A stretch of 64,000 bases of DNA from Pseudomonas resinovorans NBRC 106553 (GTDB lineage: Bacteria > Pseudomonadota > Gammaproteobacteria > Pseudomonadales > Pseudomonadaceae), in NCBI RefSeq assembly GCF_000412695.1, contig NC_021499.1:992001-1056000 (forward strand). Direction: 5' to 3'. Position 1 is the first letter of the stretch. Every line of letters starts with the position of its first letter. Below the pieces are notes generated by a model. That model did not search any database, was not told where the DNA came from, and worked only from the letters and a program-made list of their open reading frames with translations. The position numbers were made by a program, and so were the translations under genes. Positions 56,020-64,000 of this stretch are shown piece by piece.

Positions 56020-57183
56020 ATGTCGATCAAGGTCGAAGACTATTTCACGCCCGAAACCTTCCAGCGCATGAAGGCGTTTGCCGATAAGCAAGAAACCCCC
56101 TTCGTGGTCATCGACAAGCAGACCATCAGCAATTCGTACGACCAGCTGGTGAGCTGCTTCCCCTTCGCCAAGATCTACTACGCGGTGAAGGCCAACCCGG
56201 CCTCCGAAATCACCGAACTGCTGCGCGACAAAGGCTCCAACTTCGACATCGCCTCCATCTATGAGCTGGACAAGGTGATGAAGACCGGCGTCGGCCCGGA
56301 GCGCATCAGCTACGGCAACACCATCAAGAAAGCCCGCGACATCCGTTACTTCTTCGAGAAGGGCGTGCGCCTGTTCGCCACCGACTCCGAAGCCGACCTG
56401 CGCAACATCGCCAAGGCCGCCCCGGGCGCCAAGGTCTACGTGCGCATCCTCACCGAAGGTTCCACCTCGGCCGACTGGCCGCTGAGCCGCAAGTTCGGCT
56501 GCAACCCGGACATGGCCCTGGACCTGCTGATCCTCGCCAAGCAACTGGGCCTGGTGCCCTACGGCGTGTCCTTCCACGTGGGCAGCCAGCAGCGCGACAT
56601 CGACGTCTGGGACGCCGCCATCGCCAAGGTCAAGGTGATCTTCGAGCGCCTGAAGGAAGAAGACGGCATCACCCTGCAGATGATCAACATGGGTGGCGGC
56701 TTCCCGGCCAACTACATCCAGCGCACCAACAGCCTGGAAACCTACGCCGAGGAAATCATCCGCTTCCTCAAGGAAGACTTCGGCGACGAGCTGCCGGAAA
56801 TCATCCTGGAGCCGGGTCGTTCGCTGATCGCCAACGCCGGCATCCTGGTCAGTGAAGTGGTGCTGGTGGCGCGCAAGTCCCGCACCGCGGTCGAGCGCTG
56901 GATCTACACCGACGTGGGCAAGTTCTCCGGCCTGATCGAAACCATGGACGAGGCGATCAAGTTCCCGATCTGGGTGGAGAAGAAGGGCGAAGTGGAAGAA
57001 GTGGTGATCGCCGGTCCGACCTGCGACAGCGCCGATATCATGTACGAGAACTACAAGTACGGCCTGCCGCTGAACCTGGCCGCCGAAGACCGCCTCTACT
57101 GGCTGTCCACCGGCGCCTACACCACCAGCTACAGCGCGGTGGAATTCAACGGCTTCCCGCCGCTGAAGGCCTTCTACCTGTAA
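56020..57183 (+). CDS. speC: Biosynthetic ornithine decarboxylase (alanine-racemase fold)
   Basis: PLP enzyme converting ornithine to putrescine. The 387 residues start MSIKVEDYFTPETFQRMKAF, with the PLP lysine in YYAVKANP (Lys57), the conserved HVGSQQ, GGGFP and EPGRSLIANAG blocks, and the catalytic Cys in GPTCDSADI near residue 336. This is the eukaryotic-like (fold III) type, not the large fold I enzyme of E. coli. The ATG at 56020 gives the expected length; an upstream start would lie in the leader. It follows the putative leader ORF by 36 bases. Confidence 0.95.
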   Translation: MSIKVEDYFTPETFQRMKAFADKQETPFVVIDKQTISNSYDQLVSCFPFAKIYYAVKANPASEITELLRDKGSNFDIASIYELDKVMKTGVGPERISYGNTIKKARDIRYFFEKGVRLFATDSEADLRNIAKAAPGAKVYVRILTEGSTSADWPLSRKFGCNPDMALDLLILAKQLGLVPYGVSFHVGSQQRDIDVWDAAIAKVKVIFERLKEEDGITLQMINMGGGFPANYIQRTNSLETYAEEIIRFLKEDFGDELPEIILEPGRSLIANAGILVSEVVLVARKSRTAVERWIYTDVGKFSGLIETMDEAIKFPIWVEKKGEVEEVVIAGPTCDSADIMYENYKYGLPLNLAAEDRLYWLSTGAYTTSYSAVEFNGFPPLKAFYL

Positions 57184-57201
57184 GGCTGCACTGCCTCCGA
57201 C

Positions 57202-57233
57202 AAAGCCCGCCCCTTGGCGGGCTTCGTCGTTTT
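57202..57233 (+). terminator. Terminator after speC
   Basis: AAAGCCCGCC cctt GGCGGGCTT, perfect stem, followed by an imperfect T-rich run CGTCGTTTT. Located 19 bases after the stop. Confidence 0.75.
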
Positions 57234-57320
57234 GTACGCCCGACGACGCGCTTTCTCTCAGATCGAAGTAGGTCGAATCTGTGACGGGTGAGGGTATTTC
57301 CGAACCTGGTTCTTGTGGGT

Positions 57321-57340
57321 GTGAATGAGAATCTATGCTG
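57321..57340 (+). promoter_or_regulatory. Fur-box-like sequence before the first TonB receptor
   Basis: GTGAATGAGAATCTATGCTG matches the centre of the Fur consensus (AATGA-AATC), about 11 of 19 positions. It is 38 bases upstream of the receptor start. Confidence 0.55.
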
Positions 57341-57377
57341 AATAGAGTCCCTCTCCAGTTTTCCAGGAGAGAGTCCA

Positions 57378-59591
57378 ATGACGCAGTCCACCGCTGTATC
57401 CAGAACGCCCCAGCGCCATCTGCTGGCCACCACCATCGGCATCGCCCTGTTCGGCATCGACCTCGGGGCCCAGGCCGAGGAACAGGGCCGGGCCCTGCAT
57501 CTCGACGACCTGAGTATCGAGGGCCGGCAGGAGAAGACCTACCGGCCCGAGCGTTCCGCCTCCGCCAAGTACGCCGTGCCCCTGCTGGACACGCCGCAGA
57601 CCATCACCGTGGTGCCCCGCGAGGTGATCCGCGACCAGCAGGCCCTGAGCCTGCGCCAGGTGCTGTCGAACGTTTCCGGCATCACCTTCAACGCCGGCGA
57701 GGGCGGTGGCGGTTCCGGGGACAGCATCAACATCCGTGGCTTCTCCGCCAACGCCAACATGCAGATCGACGGCCTGCGCGACAGCGCCCAGAACAACCGC
57801 ACCGACAGCTTCAACATCGAGCAGGTGGAGGTGATCAAGGGCCCCAGCTCGGTGTTCGGCGGCTCCGGCACCACCGGTGGCACCATCAACCAGATCACCA
57901 AGCAGCCCATGGCCGAGCGCTTCACCGATCTCGGCGCGAGCCTCGGTACCGACCGCTATCGGCGCCTGACCCTGGACACCAACCAGCCCCTGGACGGCGT
58001 CGGCCACGGCAGCGCGTTCCGGCTCAACCTGATGGCCCACGAGAACGACGTGCCCGAGCGCGATCACATCGACCGCCAGCGCTGGGGCGTCGCTCCCTCC
58101 CTGGCTCTGGGATTCAGCGAGGATACCCGCCTGACCCTGAGCTACTTCCACCAGCGCGACGACAATCTGCCCGACTACGGCGTGCCTACGGCGAACGGCA
58201 AACGGATGGCCGGGGTCAGCCGCGATGCCTACTTCGGCTGGCGCAACCTGGACAAGGAAGAGATCCGCCAGGACGCCTTCACCGTCAAGCTGGAGCACCA
58301 ATTCAACGAGCGGTTGTCGCTGCAGAGCCTGACCCGCTACGCCGAGGTGCATCGCGATACGGTGATCTCCGCCGCCCATGTCAACGTCGACGGGATGCCA
58401 CCGGGCCGCTACCTGCCAGCCGGGCCTCAGGCCTATGGTCGCGACGTCGACAGCCGGATGTGGATCAGCCAGACCAGCCTCACTTCAGAGTTCGACACCA
58501 TCGGCTTCGGCCACACCTTGGTGGGTGGTGTGGAGCTGTCCCGCGAGACCTATTCCCGCGACACCTATTCCTACAACCTGGTCTTTCCCGCCAGCGGCTA
58601 TCCCCTGGCCAGCCCACCCGGCTACTGGAGCGGTCCCACCAACAGGGCTACTTCCGCCAAGGTGGATACCCGTCTGATCGACCGCGCGCTCTTCCTGTTC
58701 GACACCATCGCCCTCTCCGAGCAGTGGGACCTCAGCCTGGGCCTGCGCTACGACTGGGTGGACGGCGATGCCGAAAACCTCACCCTGACCCGCGGCAGCT
58801 GGGTCCCGACGCGGTTCAGTTCCAGCGACGAGCGCTTGAGCGGCCGCGCCGGCCTGGTGTTCAAACCGGTGGAAAACGGCCGCATCTACGTCGCCTATGG
58901 CGACTCCTTCAACCCCTCGGCGGAGAACCTCGTCACCTCCGGCGCCGGCCTCACCGCCGCGACCGAAGACCTGGGGCCGGAGAAGAACCGCAGCTGGGAG
59001 CTGGGCACCAAGTGGGAACTGCTGGATAGCCGCCTGGGGCTGGAAGGCGCGCTGTTCCGGGTGGAGAAGACCAACGCCCGCGAGACCATGGTCGACGGCA
59101 GCACCGCCCTGGCCGGCGAGCGCCGTGTGCAGGGTGTCGAGCTGGCGGCCAATGGCAGGATCACCGAGCAATGGGCCGTGTTCGCCAACTTCACCTTCCT
59201 CGACAGCGAAACTACCGATGCGGCCAACACCCCGGCGGGGCTGGCGACCGAAGGCCAGGCCCTGGCCAACACGCCGCCACGCTCGTTCAACCTCTGGACC
59301 ACCTATGACCTGCCAGAAGGCTTCCGGGTTGGCTACGGCGCGCGCTACGTCAGCGAACGAAACCTCACCTCGTCCAATGATGGCATCAAGCTGGACGCCT
59401 TCTGGCTGCACAACGCCATGCTCGGCTACAAGGTCAGCGAGACCCTCGACCTGCAGCTGAACCTCAACAACCTGTTCGACAAGGACTATGTCGAGCGCGT
59501 ACGCACCGTGGTTGGCAACGCCGCGCGTTCCTCCGCCGTGGAGTACGGTGATGCCCGCTCGGCGGTGATGACCGCGACTCTGTCTTTCTAA
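57378..59591 (+). CDS. TonB-dependent catecholate-type siderophore receptor, PiuA/Fiu-like, copy 1
   Basis: Outer-membrane receptor of 737 residues. Residues 1-33 are a signal peptide (MTQSTAVSRTPQRHLLATTI, cleaved after AQA). The plug domain has VPLLDTPQTITVVPREVIRD, INIRGFSANANMQIDGLRDS and VEVIKGPSSVFGGSGTTGG, followed by a 22-strand barrel ending NNLFDKDYVERVRTV and a terminal Phe (SF). Such receptors take up ferric catecholates and siderophore-drug conjugates. Adjacent PiuC supports the PiuA/PiuD group. A near-identical paralogue starts at 61884. Confidence 0.9.
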   Translation: MTQSTAVSRTPQRHLLATTIGIALFGIDLGAQAEEQGRALHLDDLSIEGRQEKTYRPERSASAKYAVPLLDTPQTITVVPREVIRDQQALSLRQVLSNVSGITFNAGEGGGGSGDSINIRGFSANANMQIDGLRDSAQNNRTDSFNIEQVEVIKGPSSVFGGSGTTGGTINQITKQPMAERFTDLGASLGTDRYRRLTLDTNQPLDGVGHGSAFRLNLMAHENDVPERDHIDRQRWGVAPSLALGFSEDTRLTLSYFHQRDDNLPDYGVPTANGKRMAGVSRDAYFGWRNLDKEEIRQDAFTVKLEHQFNERLSLQSLTRYAEVHRDTVISAAHVNVDGMPPGRYLPAGPQAYGRDVDSRMWISQTSLTSEFDTIGFGHTLVGGVELSRETYSRDTYSYNLVFPASGYPLASPPGYWSGPTNRATSAKVDTRLIDRALFLFDTIALSEQWDLSLGLRYDWVDGDAENLTLTRGSWVPTRFSSSDERLSGRAGLVFKPVENGRIYVAYGDSFNPSAENLVTSGAGLTAATEDLGPEKNRSWELGTKWELLDSRLGLEGALFRVEKTNARETMVDGSTALAGERRVQGVELAANGRITEQWAVFANFTFLDSETTDAANTPAGLATEGQALANTPPRSFNLWTTYDLPEGFRVGYGARYVSERNLTSSNDGIKLDAFWLHNAMLGYKVSETLDLQLNLNNLFDKDYVERVRTVVGNAARSSAVEYGDARSAVMTATLSF

Positions 59592-59609
59592 GTCCGGCCC
59601 CCCTCAGGG

Positions 59610-59643
59610 ACGCCCCGACCACGCACGTGGCCGGGGCGTTTTC
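59610..59643 (+). terminator. Terminator after the first receptor
   Basis: ACGCCCCGaCCACG ca CGTGGcCGGGGCGTTTT: long, nearly perfect stem with a T-tract, 19 bases after the stop. Confidence 0.85.
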
Positions 59644-59708
59644 ATTGGGGCCGGGATACCGGCCTGGATCAATGTGCGGGGCGGCTGGCGCTGTCATAGT
59701 GCCGCCGC

Positions 59709-59732
59709 CCAATTTAGAATCATTCGCTACTG
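59709..59732 (+). promoter_or_regulatory. Fur-box-like sequence before piuC
   Basis: Contains AGAATCATTC, the right half of the Fur consensus, within the 178-base interval between the receptor and piuC (about 11 of 19 positions match). It is close to the start of the likely piuC transcript. Confidence 0.45.
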
Positions 59733-59769
59733 ATAGGGGTTCGCCAAAGGACCCACGGAGACGCCGACC

Positions 59770-60450
59770 ATGATGCTGACCATCCCCGACGTGCTCACGC
59801 CCGAGCAGATACGCCAGTGTCGCGCGGCGCTGGAGCGGGCCAGTTGGCAGGACGGTCGGAGCACGGCCGGGCATATCGCGGTCCGGGCCAAGGCCAACGA
59901 GCAACTGGCCCAGGACGATCCGCTGGCCGTCGAGATAGGCGACTTCATCCTCGACCGCCTGGCCGCCAATCCGCAGTTCGTGGCGGCGGCGCTACCCCTG
60001 AAGGTGCTGCCGCCGCGCTTCAACCGCTATGCCTGCGGTGGTACCTACGGCAATCACATCGACAATTCGATCTTCAGCGTGCCGGGCACGCCGCACCGGG
60101 TGCGCGCCGATCTGTCGGCGACCTTGTTCTTCAGCGATCCGGACGATTACCAGGGCGGCGAGCTGGTGGTGGAGGATCGCTACGGCAGCCATCGGCTGAA
60201 GCTGCCGGCCGGGCACCTGGTGCTCTACTCCAGCGGCAGCTTGCACCGGGTCGAGCCGGTCACCGGCGGTGCGCGGCTGGCGTCGTTCTTCTGGATCCAG
60301 AGCATGGTCCGCGAGGATAACCAGCGCGAGATGCTGCTGGAACTGGACGAGAGCATCCAGGCGTTGACCCGCCAACTGCCGGAAAGCCCCGAACTGGTGC
60401 GGCTGACCGGGCTCTACCACAACCTGCTGCGGCATTGGTCCCACACCTGA
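59770..60450 (+). CDS. piuC: PKHD-type Fe(II)/2-oxoglutarate hydroxylase PiuC
   Basis: Iron-starvation protein of 226 residues. It has the double-stranded beta-helix dioxygenase motif: His96 and Asp98 (YGNHIDN), His159 ([10 protein letters not shown]) and the 2-oxoglutarate-binding Arg169 (GGARLASF). The PKHD-type name comes from the prokaryotic 2OG hydroxylase family. It may act on the siderophore or a receptor component; the substrate is unknown. It is the neighbour of piuA in P. aeruginosa. Ten bases separate it from the next gene, and a Fur-like box is upstream. Confidence 0.92.
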   Translation: MMLTIPDVLTPEQIRQCRAALERASWQDGRSTAGHIAVRAKANEQLAQDDPLAVEIGDFILDRLAANPQFVAAALPLKVLPPRFNRYACGGTYGNHIDNSIFSVPGTPHRVRADLSATLFFSDPDDYQGGELVVEDRYGSHRLKLPAGHLVLYSSGSLHRVEPVTGGARLASFFWIQSMVREDNQREMLLELDESIQALTRQLPESPELVRLTGLYHNLLRHWSHT

Positions 60451-60460
60451 GCGAACCCCC

Positions 60461-61564
60461 ATGACGCCTCTCCCCAAGCTTGCGCAGATACCCGCGGCCA
60501 TCGCCGCGCTGGCCGACTACGAGGCCTTCGCCCGCGAGCGCATGACGCCCTCGGCCTGGGCCTACCTCAGCGGCGGCGCGGCGGACGAACTGACCCTGGC
60601 CGACAACCTCGCGGCTTTCCAGCGCGTGCGCCTGCTGGGTCGGGTGCTGGAGGATCTCAACGGCGGCCATACGCGCCTGCAGCTGTGCGGGCTTGATCTG
60701 GATTACCCCATCCTGCTGGCGCCCGTGGCCTTCCAGCAGTTGGCCCACCCGGCCGGCGAGCTCTCCAGCGTGCTCGGCGCGTCCGCCATGGGGGCGGCCA
60801 TGGTGGTCAGCACCCAGGCCAGCGTCAGCCTGGAAGCCATCGCCGAGGCGGCGCAGACGCCGCTCTGGTTCCAGCTCTACATCCAGGCGGACCGCGACTT
60901 CACCCGCGACCTGGTACGTCGCGCCGAGGCGGCCGGCTACCGGGCCCTGGTGGTGACGGTGGACGCGCCGGTCAACGGCATGCGCAATCGGGAACAGCGT
61001 GCCGGCTTCGCCCTGCCCGAGGGCGTCGAGGCGGTCAACCTGCGGGGCATGCGCAGCCTGCCACCCAGCGTGGCCCAGCCGGGCGCGAGCCCCCTGTTCG
61101 GCAGCCAGTTACTGGCCCATGCGCCGACCTGGAAAGACCTGGAATGGTTGCAGTCCCTCACTTGTCTGCCGGTACTGGTCAAGGGCGTGATGAACCCGCT
61201 GGATGCCACGCGGGCGGTGGAGCGGGGCGTCGCCGGGATAGTGGTTTCCAACCATGGCGGCCGTACCCTGGATGGCATGCCCGCGACCCTGGACGTGCTG
61301 CCGGCGGTGGTGCGCGCGGTCGACGGCAAGGTGCCGGTGCTGCTGGATGGCGGCATCCGTCGGGGCACCGATGTGCTCAAGGCCCTGGCCCTGGGAGCCG
61401 ATGCGGTCATGATCGGCCGGCCCTACGTCCACGGGCTGGCCACGGCCGGGGCCTCGGGTGTCGCCCATGTGCTGCATCTGCTGCGCACCGAGCTGGAAGT
61501 GGCCATGGCCCTGGGCGGTTGCGCCACGCTGGCGGATATCGACGCTTCGCTGATCTGGCGCTGA
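60461..61564 (+). CDS. FMN-dependent alpha-hydroxy-acid oxidase/dehydrogenase
   Basis: A 367-residue TIM-barrel flavoenzyme of the lactate/glycolate oxidase family. It has the FMN-binding and catalytic His region SNHGGRTLDGMPATLD (His265), the substrate-binding Arg in VNGMRNREQRAGF, and GGIRRGTDVLKALALGADAVMIGRP. L-lactate or glycolate would be typical substrates, but not determined here. It follows piuC by 10 bases, so they form an operon. P. aeruginosa has a different gene next to piuC as I recall. Confidence 0.85.
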   Translation: MTPLPKLAQIPAAIAALADYEAFARERMTPSAWAYLSGGAADELTLADNLAAFQRVRLLGRVLEDLNGGHTRLQLCGLDLDYPILLAPVAFQQLAHPAGELSSVLGASAMGAAMVVSTQASVSLEAIAEAAQTPLWFQLYIQADRDFTRDLVRRAEAAGYRALVVTVDAPVNGMRNREQRAGFALPEGVEAVNLRGMRSLPPSVAQPGASPLFGSQLLAHAPTWKDLEWLQSLTCLPVLVKGVMNPLDATRAVERGVAGIVVSNHGGRTLDGMPATLDVLPAVVRAVDGKVPVLLDGGIRRGTDVLKALALGADAVMIGRPYVHGLATAGASGVAHVLHLLRTELEVAMALGGCATLADIDASLIWR

Positions 61565-61883
61565 GCTCTGGACGCGAATCTATCGAGTGGCGGGTGTACT
61601 TTTGCAGGGCTTTCTTCTGTCAGCTCTTTCTAAAGGTTCAAATGTGACCGCTTGGTCATTTCCTTTCTGACATTCTCGATGGCTTGTTTGTGTTCGCCAT
61701 TTTACGATTTTTATCGTCCATAAGTCGGTATTTAGCCGATTTTAGTGGATGCTTCTGCAATTTCTCGGCTATCAGGCTTCTTCCAAAGAAATGTAAAGAT
61801 TGTGTAAGGTTCTTGATTGAATATTTACTGATAAATATTCGCAAATAGAATTGCGCCCCAATTCCGTAGGGGGAACGATTCTC
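61565..61883. other. AT-rich intergenic region before the second receptor
   Basis: A 319-base gap with clearly lower GC than the rest of the window. The left part has small hairpins such as GACC gctt GGTC and CGATTTTTATCG, which could terminate the piuC operon. The right part holds the promoter and palindrome described separately. No gene seen. Confidence 0.6.
61819..61851 (+). promoter_or_regulatory. Palindrome and promoter of the second receptor
   Basis: A perfect 8-base inverted repeat GAATATTT actgat AAATATTC (61819-61840) overlaps a candidate promoter TTTACT (61824-61829), 16-base spacer, TAGAAT (61846-61851). The palindrome resembles an operator; the regulator is not known. Confidence 0.5.
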
Positions 61884-61889
61884 ATGAGC
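61871..61889 (-). promoter_or_regulatory. Fur-box-like sequence overlapping the second receptor start
   Basis: Read on the minus strand, GCTCATGAGAATCGTTCCC matches the Fur consensus at about 13 of 19 positions. It overlaps the ribosome site and start codon, an unusual but possible operator position. Confidence 0.5.
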
Positions 61890-64000
61890 AAAAAGAACAA
61901 GCTGCCGCAACGCGCCATTCTTGGCACCGCCATTGGTCTGGCCATCGCTGCGCCGGCCGGTATCGCGATCGCCGCCGAGCAGGGCGGCACCCTGGAACTC
62001 GGCGCCGTCAAAGTCGATGGCAAGACCGAGAAGACCTACAAGGTCGAGCAGTCTTCCTCCGCGAAGTTCACCGCGCCGCTGCTGGATACCCCGCAGACCA
62101 TCACCGTGGTGCCCCGGGAAGTGATCCGCGAGCAACAGGCGCTGAGCCTGCGCCAGGTGCTTTCCAACGTGTCCGGCATCACCTTCAACGCCGGCGAGGG
62201 CGGCGGCGGTTCCGGCGACAGCATCAACATCCGTGGCTTCTCCGCGAACAACAACATCCAGATCGACGGCCTGCGCGACAGCGCCCAGACCAGCCGTACC
62301 GACACCTTCAACATCGAGCAGGTCGAGGTCATCAAGGGCCCGAACTCGGTGTTCGGCGGAGCCGGCACCACCGGCGGCAGCATCAACATCATCAGCAAGC
62401 AGCCGATGGATCGCGCCTTCACCACCCTGGGTGCCGGCCTCGGCACCGACAACTACCATCGCCTGACCCTGGACACCAACCAGCCGCTGGAAGGCGTGGG
62501 TACCGACAGCGCCTTCCGCGTGAACCTGATGGCCCACGAGAACGACGTGCCCGGTCGCGACCAGATCGACCGCGAGCGCTGGGGCGTTGCGCCGTCCCTG
62601 CGCCTGGGCTTCAACGAGTCCACCCGCCTGACCCTGAGTGCCTTCCACCAGCAGGACGACAACCTGCCCGACTACGGCGTCCCGGCCCGTGACGGCAAGA
62701 AGCTCGGCGGTGTGAGCCGCGAGGACTACTTCGGCTGGAGCAACCTGGACAAGGATGAAATCGAGCAAAGCGCCCTCACCGCCAACCTCGAGCACGATTT
62801 CAACGAGAACCTGCGCCTGCAGAACCTCACCCGCTACAGCCGCATCGACCGCAACACCATCGTCTCGGCGTCCCACGTCAACACCGTCGGCGTGCCGCCT
62901 GGCCGCTACCTGCCGGCCGGCCCGCAGGCCCTGGGCCGTGACGCCACCACCGAGATGTGGATCAACCAGACCAACCTGCGCGCCAGCTTCGATACCTTCG
63001 GCCTGGGCCACGAGCTGGTCACCGGTGCGGAAATCTCCCGCGAGAACTACGACCTCAAGAGCTACAACCACGGCCTGGGCGCCGCGCTCTACCCGGCCGA
63101 CGGCTTCGACCTGTCCAACCCGCCCGGCCATTGGGACGGTCCGGTGGCCAAGGCCACCACCGGCTACACCGAGAACCAGCTGGACGACAAGGCGCTGTAC
63201 GTCTTCGACACCATCGCCCTGAACGAGCAGTGGGACTTCAACGTCGGCCTGCGCTACGACTGGTTCAAGGGGCACAGCGACACCTTCTCCGGCACCCATG
63301 CGCAGACCGGCCGCTTCACCTCCAAGGATGAGGAGCTCAGCAGCCGCGCCGGCCTGGTCTACAAGCCGGTGGAGAACGGCCGCTTCTACCTGGCCTGGGG
63401 CACTTCCTTCAACCCCACCGCCGAAGGCATCGCCTCCAACGGCGGCGGCCTGACCGCCGCGACCGAGAACCTGGACCCGGAAAAGAACGAGACCTGGGAA
63501 CTGGGCACCAAGTGGGAACTGCTGGGCGGCAAGCTGGAGCTGGACGGCGCGCTGTTCCGCGTAGAGAAGACCGACGCGCGTGAAACCATGCTCGACGGCA
63601 CCACCCAACTGGCCGGCAAGCAGCGCGTGCAGGGCGTGGAGCTGGGCGTGACCGGCCACATCACCGAGCAGTGGGATGTGTTCGCCAACTACACCTTCCA
63701 GGACAGCGAGACCCTGAAGGCCGCCGATACCACCGCCGGCATCGCCCGCGAAGGCCAGGCGCTGGGCAACACGCCGCCGCGCTCGTTCAACCTGTGGACC
63801 ACCTACGAACTGCCGGAAGGCTGGACCCTGGGCTACGGCGCCCGCTACGTCAGCGAGCGCAACGTGAGCTCCAGCACCACCGCCAAGCTGGACGAATACT
63901 GGGTGCACAACGCCATGGTCGGCTACCGGGTCAACGAAAACCTGGACCTGCAGCTGAACGTGAACAACCTGTTCGACGAGGACTATGTGGAGCGGGTACG
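61884..64000 (+). CDS. TonB-dependent catecholate-type siderophore receptor, PiuA/Fiu-like, copy 2 (cut by window end)
   Basis: Begins MSKKNKLPQRAILGTAIGLA and is open to the last base; 705 residues are visible and about 30 more are expected. The signal peptide ends near AIAA, and the plug repeats the features of the first copy almost exactly: LLDTPQTITVVPREVIREQQ, INIRGFSANNNIQIDGLRDS, VEVIKGPNSVFGGAGTTGGS. The barrel is also colinear and ends NNLFDEDYVERVR at the window edge. It has its own AT-rich promoter region and a Fur-like box. A paralogue of the copy at 57378, probably by duplication. Confidence 0.9.
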   Translation, partial: MSKKNKLPQRAILGTAIGLAIAAPAGIAIAAEQGGTLELGAVKVDGKTEKTYKVEQSSSAKFTAPLLDTPQTITVVPREVIREQQALSLRQVLSNVSGITFNAGEGGGGSGDSINIRGFSANNNIQIDGLRDSAQTSRTDTFNIEQVEVIKGPNSVFGGAGTTGGSINIISKQPMDRAFTTLGAGLGTDNYHRLTLDTNQPLEGVGTDSAFRVNLMAHENDVPGRDQIDRERWGVAPSLRLGFNESTRLTLSAFHQQDDNLPDYGVPARDGKKLGGVSREDYFGWSNLDKDEIEQSALTANLEHDFNENLRLQNLTRYSRIDRNTIVSASHVNTVGVPPGRYLPAGPQALGRDATTEMWINQTNLRASFDTFGLGHELVTGAEISRENYDLKSYNHGLGAALYPADGFDLSNPPGHWDGPVAKATTGYTENQLDDKALYVFDTIALNEQWDFNVGLRYDWFKGHSDTFSGTHAQTGRFTSKDEELSSRAGLVYKPVENGRFYLAWGTSFNPTAEGIASNGGGLTAATENLDPEKNETWELGTKWELLGGKLELDGALFRVEKTDARETMLDGTTQLAGKQRVQGVELGVTGHITEQWDVFANYTFQDSETLKAADTTAGIAREGQALGNTPPRSFNLWTTYELPEGWTLGYGARYVSERNVSSSTTAKLDEYWVHNAMVGYRVNENLDLQLNVNNLFDEDYVERV

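Noticed and set aside
61656..63908. A 750-codon open frame opposite the second TonB receptor
   Set aside because: Antisense shadow with repetitive Gly/Val/Ala composition; the plus-strand receptor is clear.

Overview
This window is a high-GC chromosomal segment of a Pseudomonas (sensu lato). Gene order follows the Pseudomonas aeruginosa ileS-to-speC-to-piuA region, as I remember that map: ileS-lspA-fkpB-ispH, the pilE/pilY1/pilXWV/fimU/fimT minor-pilin cluster, pilRS, bamD/rluD/pgeF/clpB, an Asn-Pro-Lys tRNA trio, ndh, yacG-coaE-pilDCB/pilA, tRNA-Thr, nadC, ampDE, speC and the piu iron genes. Family identities come from reading the proteins; no database search was run.

Layout. 1-3.6 kb: end of ileS, then lspA, fkpB and ispH, tightly packed. 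3.7-12.1 kb (minus strand): minor pilins and the PilY1 adhesin. PilY1 is unusually long and its von Willebrand A domain is split by three tandem copies of one module; no pilY2 is present. 12.1-16.4 kb: thiO, then the PilR/PilS two-component system controlling pilA. 16.6-23.9 kb: glutamine-dependent nadE, bamD, rluD, pgeF and clpB (with a sigma-32-like promoter). 24-26.6 kb: a PilZ-domain protein and the first of two DUF1631 proteins. 26.8-27.1 kb: three tRNAs. 27.2-31.5 kb: ndh, a DUF3094 mini-protein, DUF1780, GNAT, a periplasmic thioredoxin-like protein, a CbiM-like permease and a small hypothetical. 31.5-38.8 kb: yacG-coaE-pilD-pilC-pilB facing pilA, then a low-GC PglL/Wzy-like ligase and tRNA-Thr, which resembles a pilin island. 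38.8-46.3 kb: nadC, the second DUF1631 protein, a MITE-like element, ampD-ampE and a chemoreceptor.

46.4-55.4 kb is the accessory part. It holds tatD and a cluster with an aminotransferase fused in frame to an amino-acid ABC ATPase, a binding protein, two permeases, a TetR regulator and an AstE/AspA-like deacylase. My inference is import, deacylation and transamination of an N-acylated amino acid or opine. Palindromic intergenic repeats and prfC follow. From 55.4 kb: speC, preceded by a short reading frame with three Arg-Arg pairs written largely in rare codons (possible leader peptide). The window ends with two paralogous PiuA/Fiu-type TonB receptors flanking piuC and an FMN hydroxy-acid oxidase, each unit with a Fur-like box; the second receptor runs off the end.

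The type IV pilus is the main theme: major and minor pilins, tip adhesin, assembly ATPase, platform protein, prepilin peptidase, PilRS regulation and a likely pilin glycosylation ligase are all here. The most novel-looking items are the aminotransferase-ABC fusion cluster, the PilY1 insertion, the speC leader ORF and the pilA-linked ligase.
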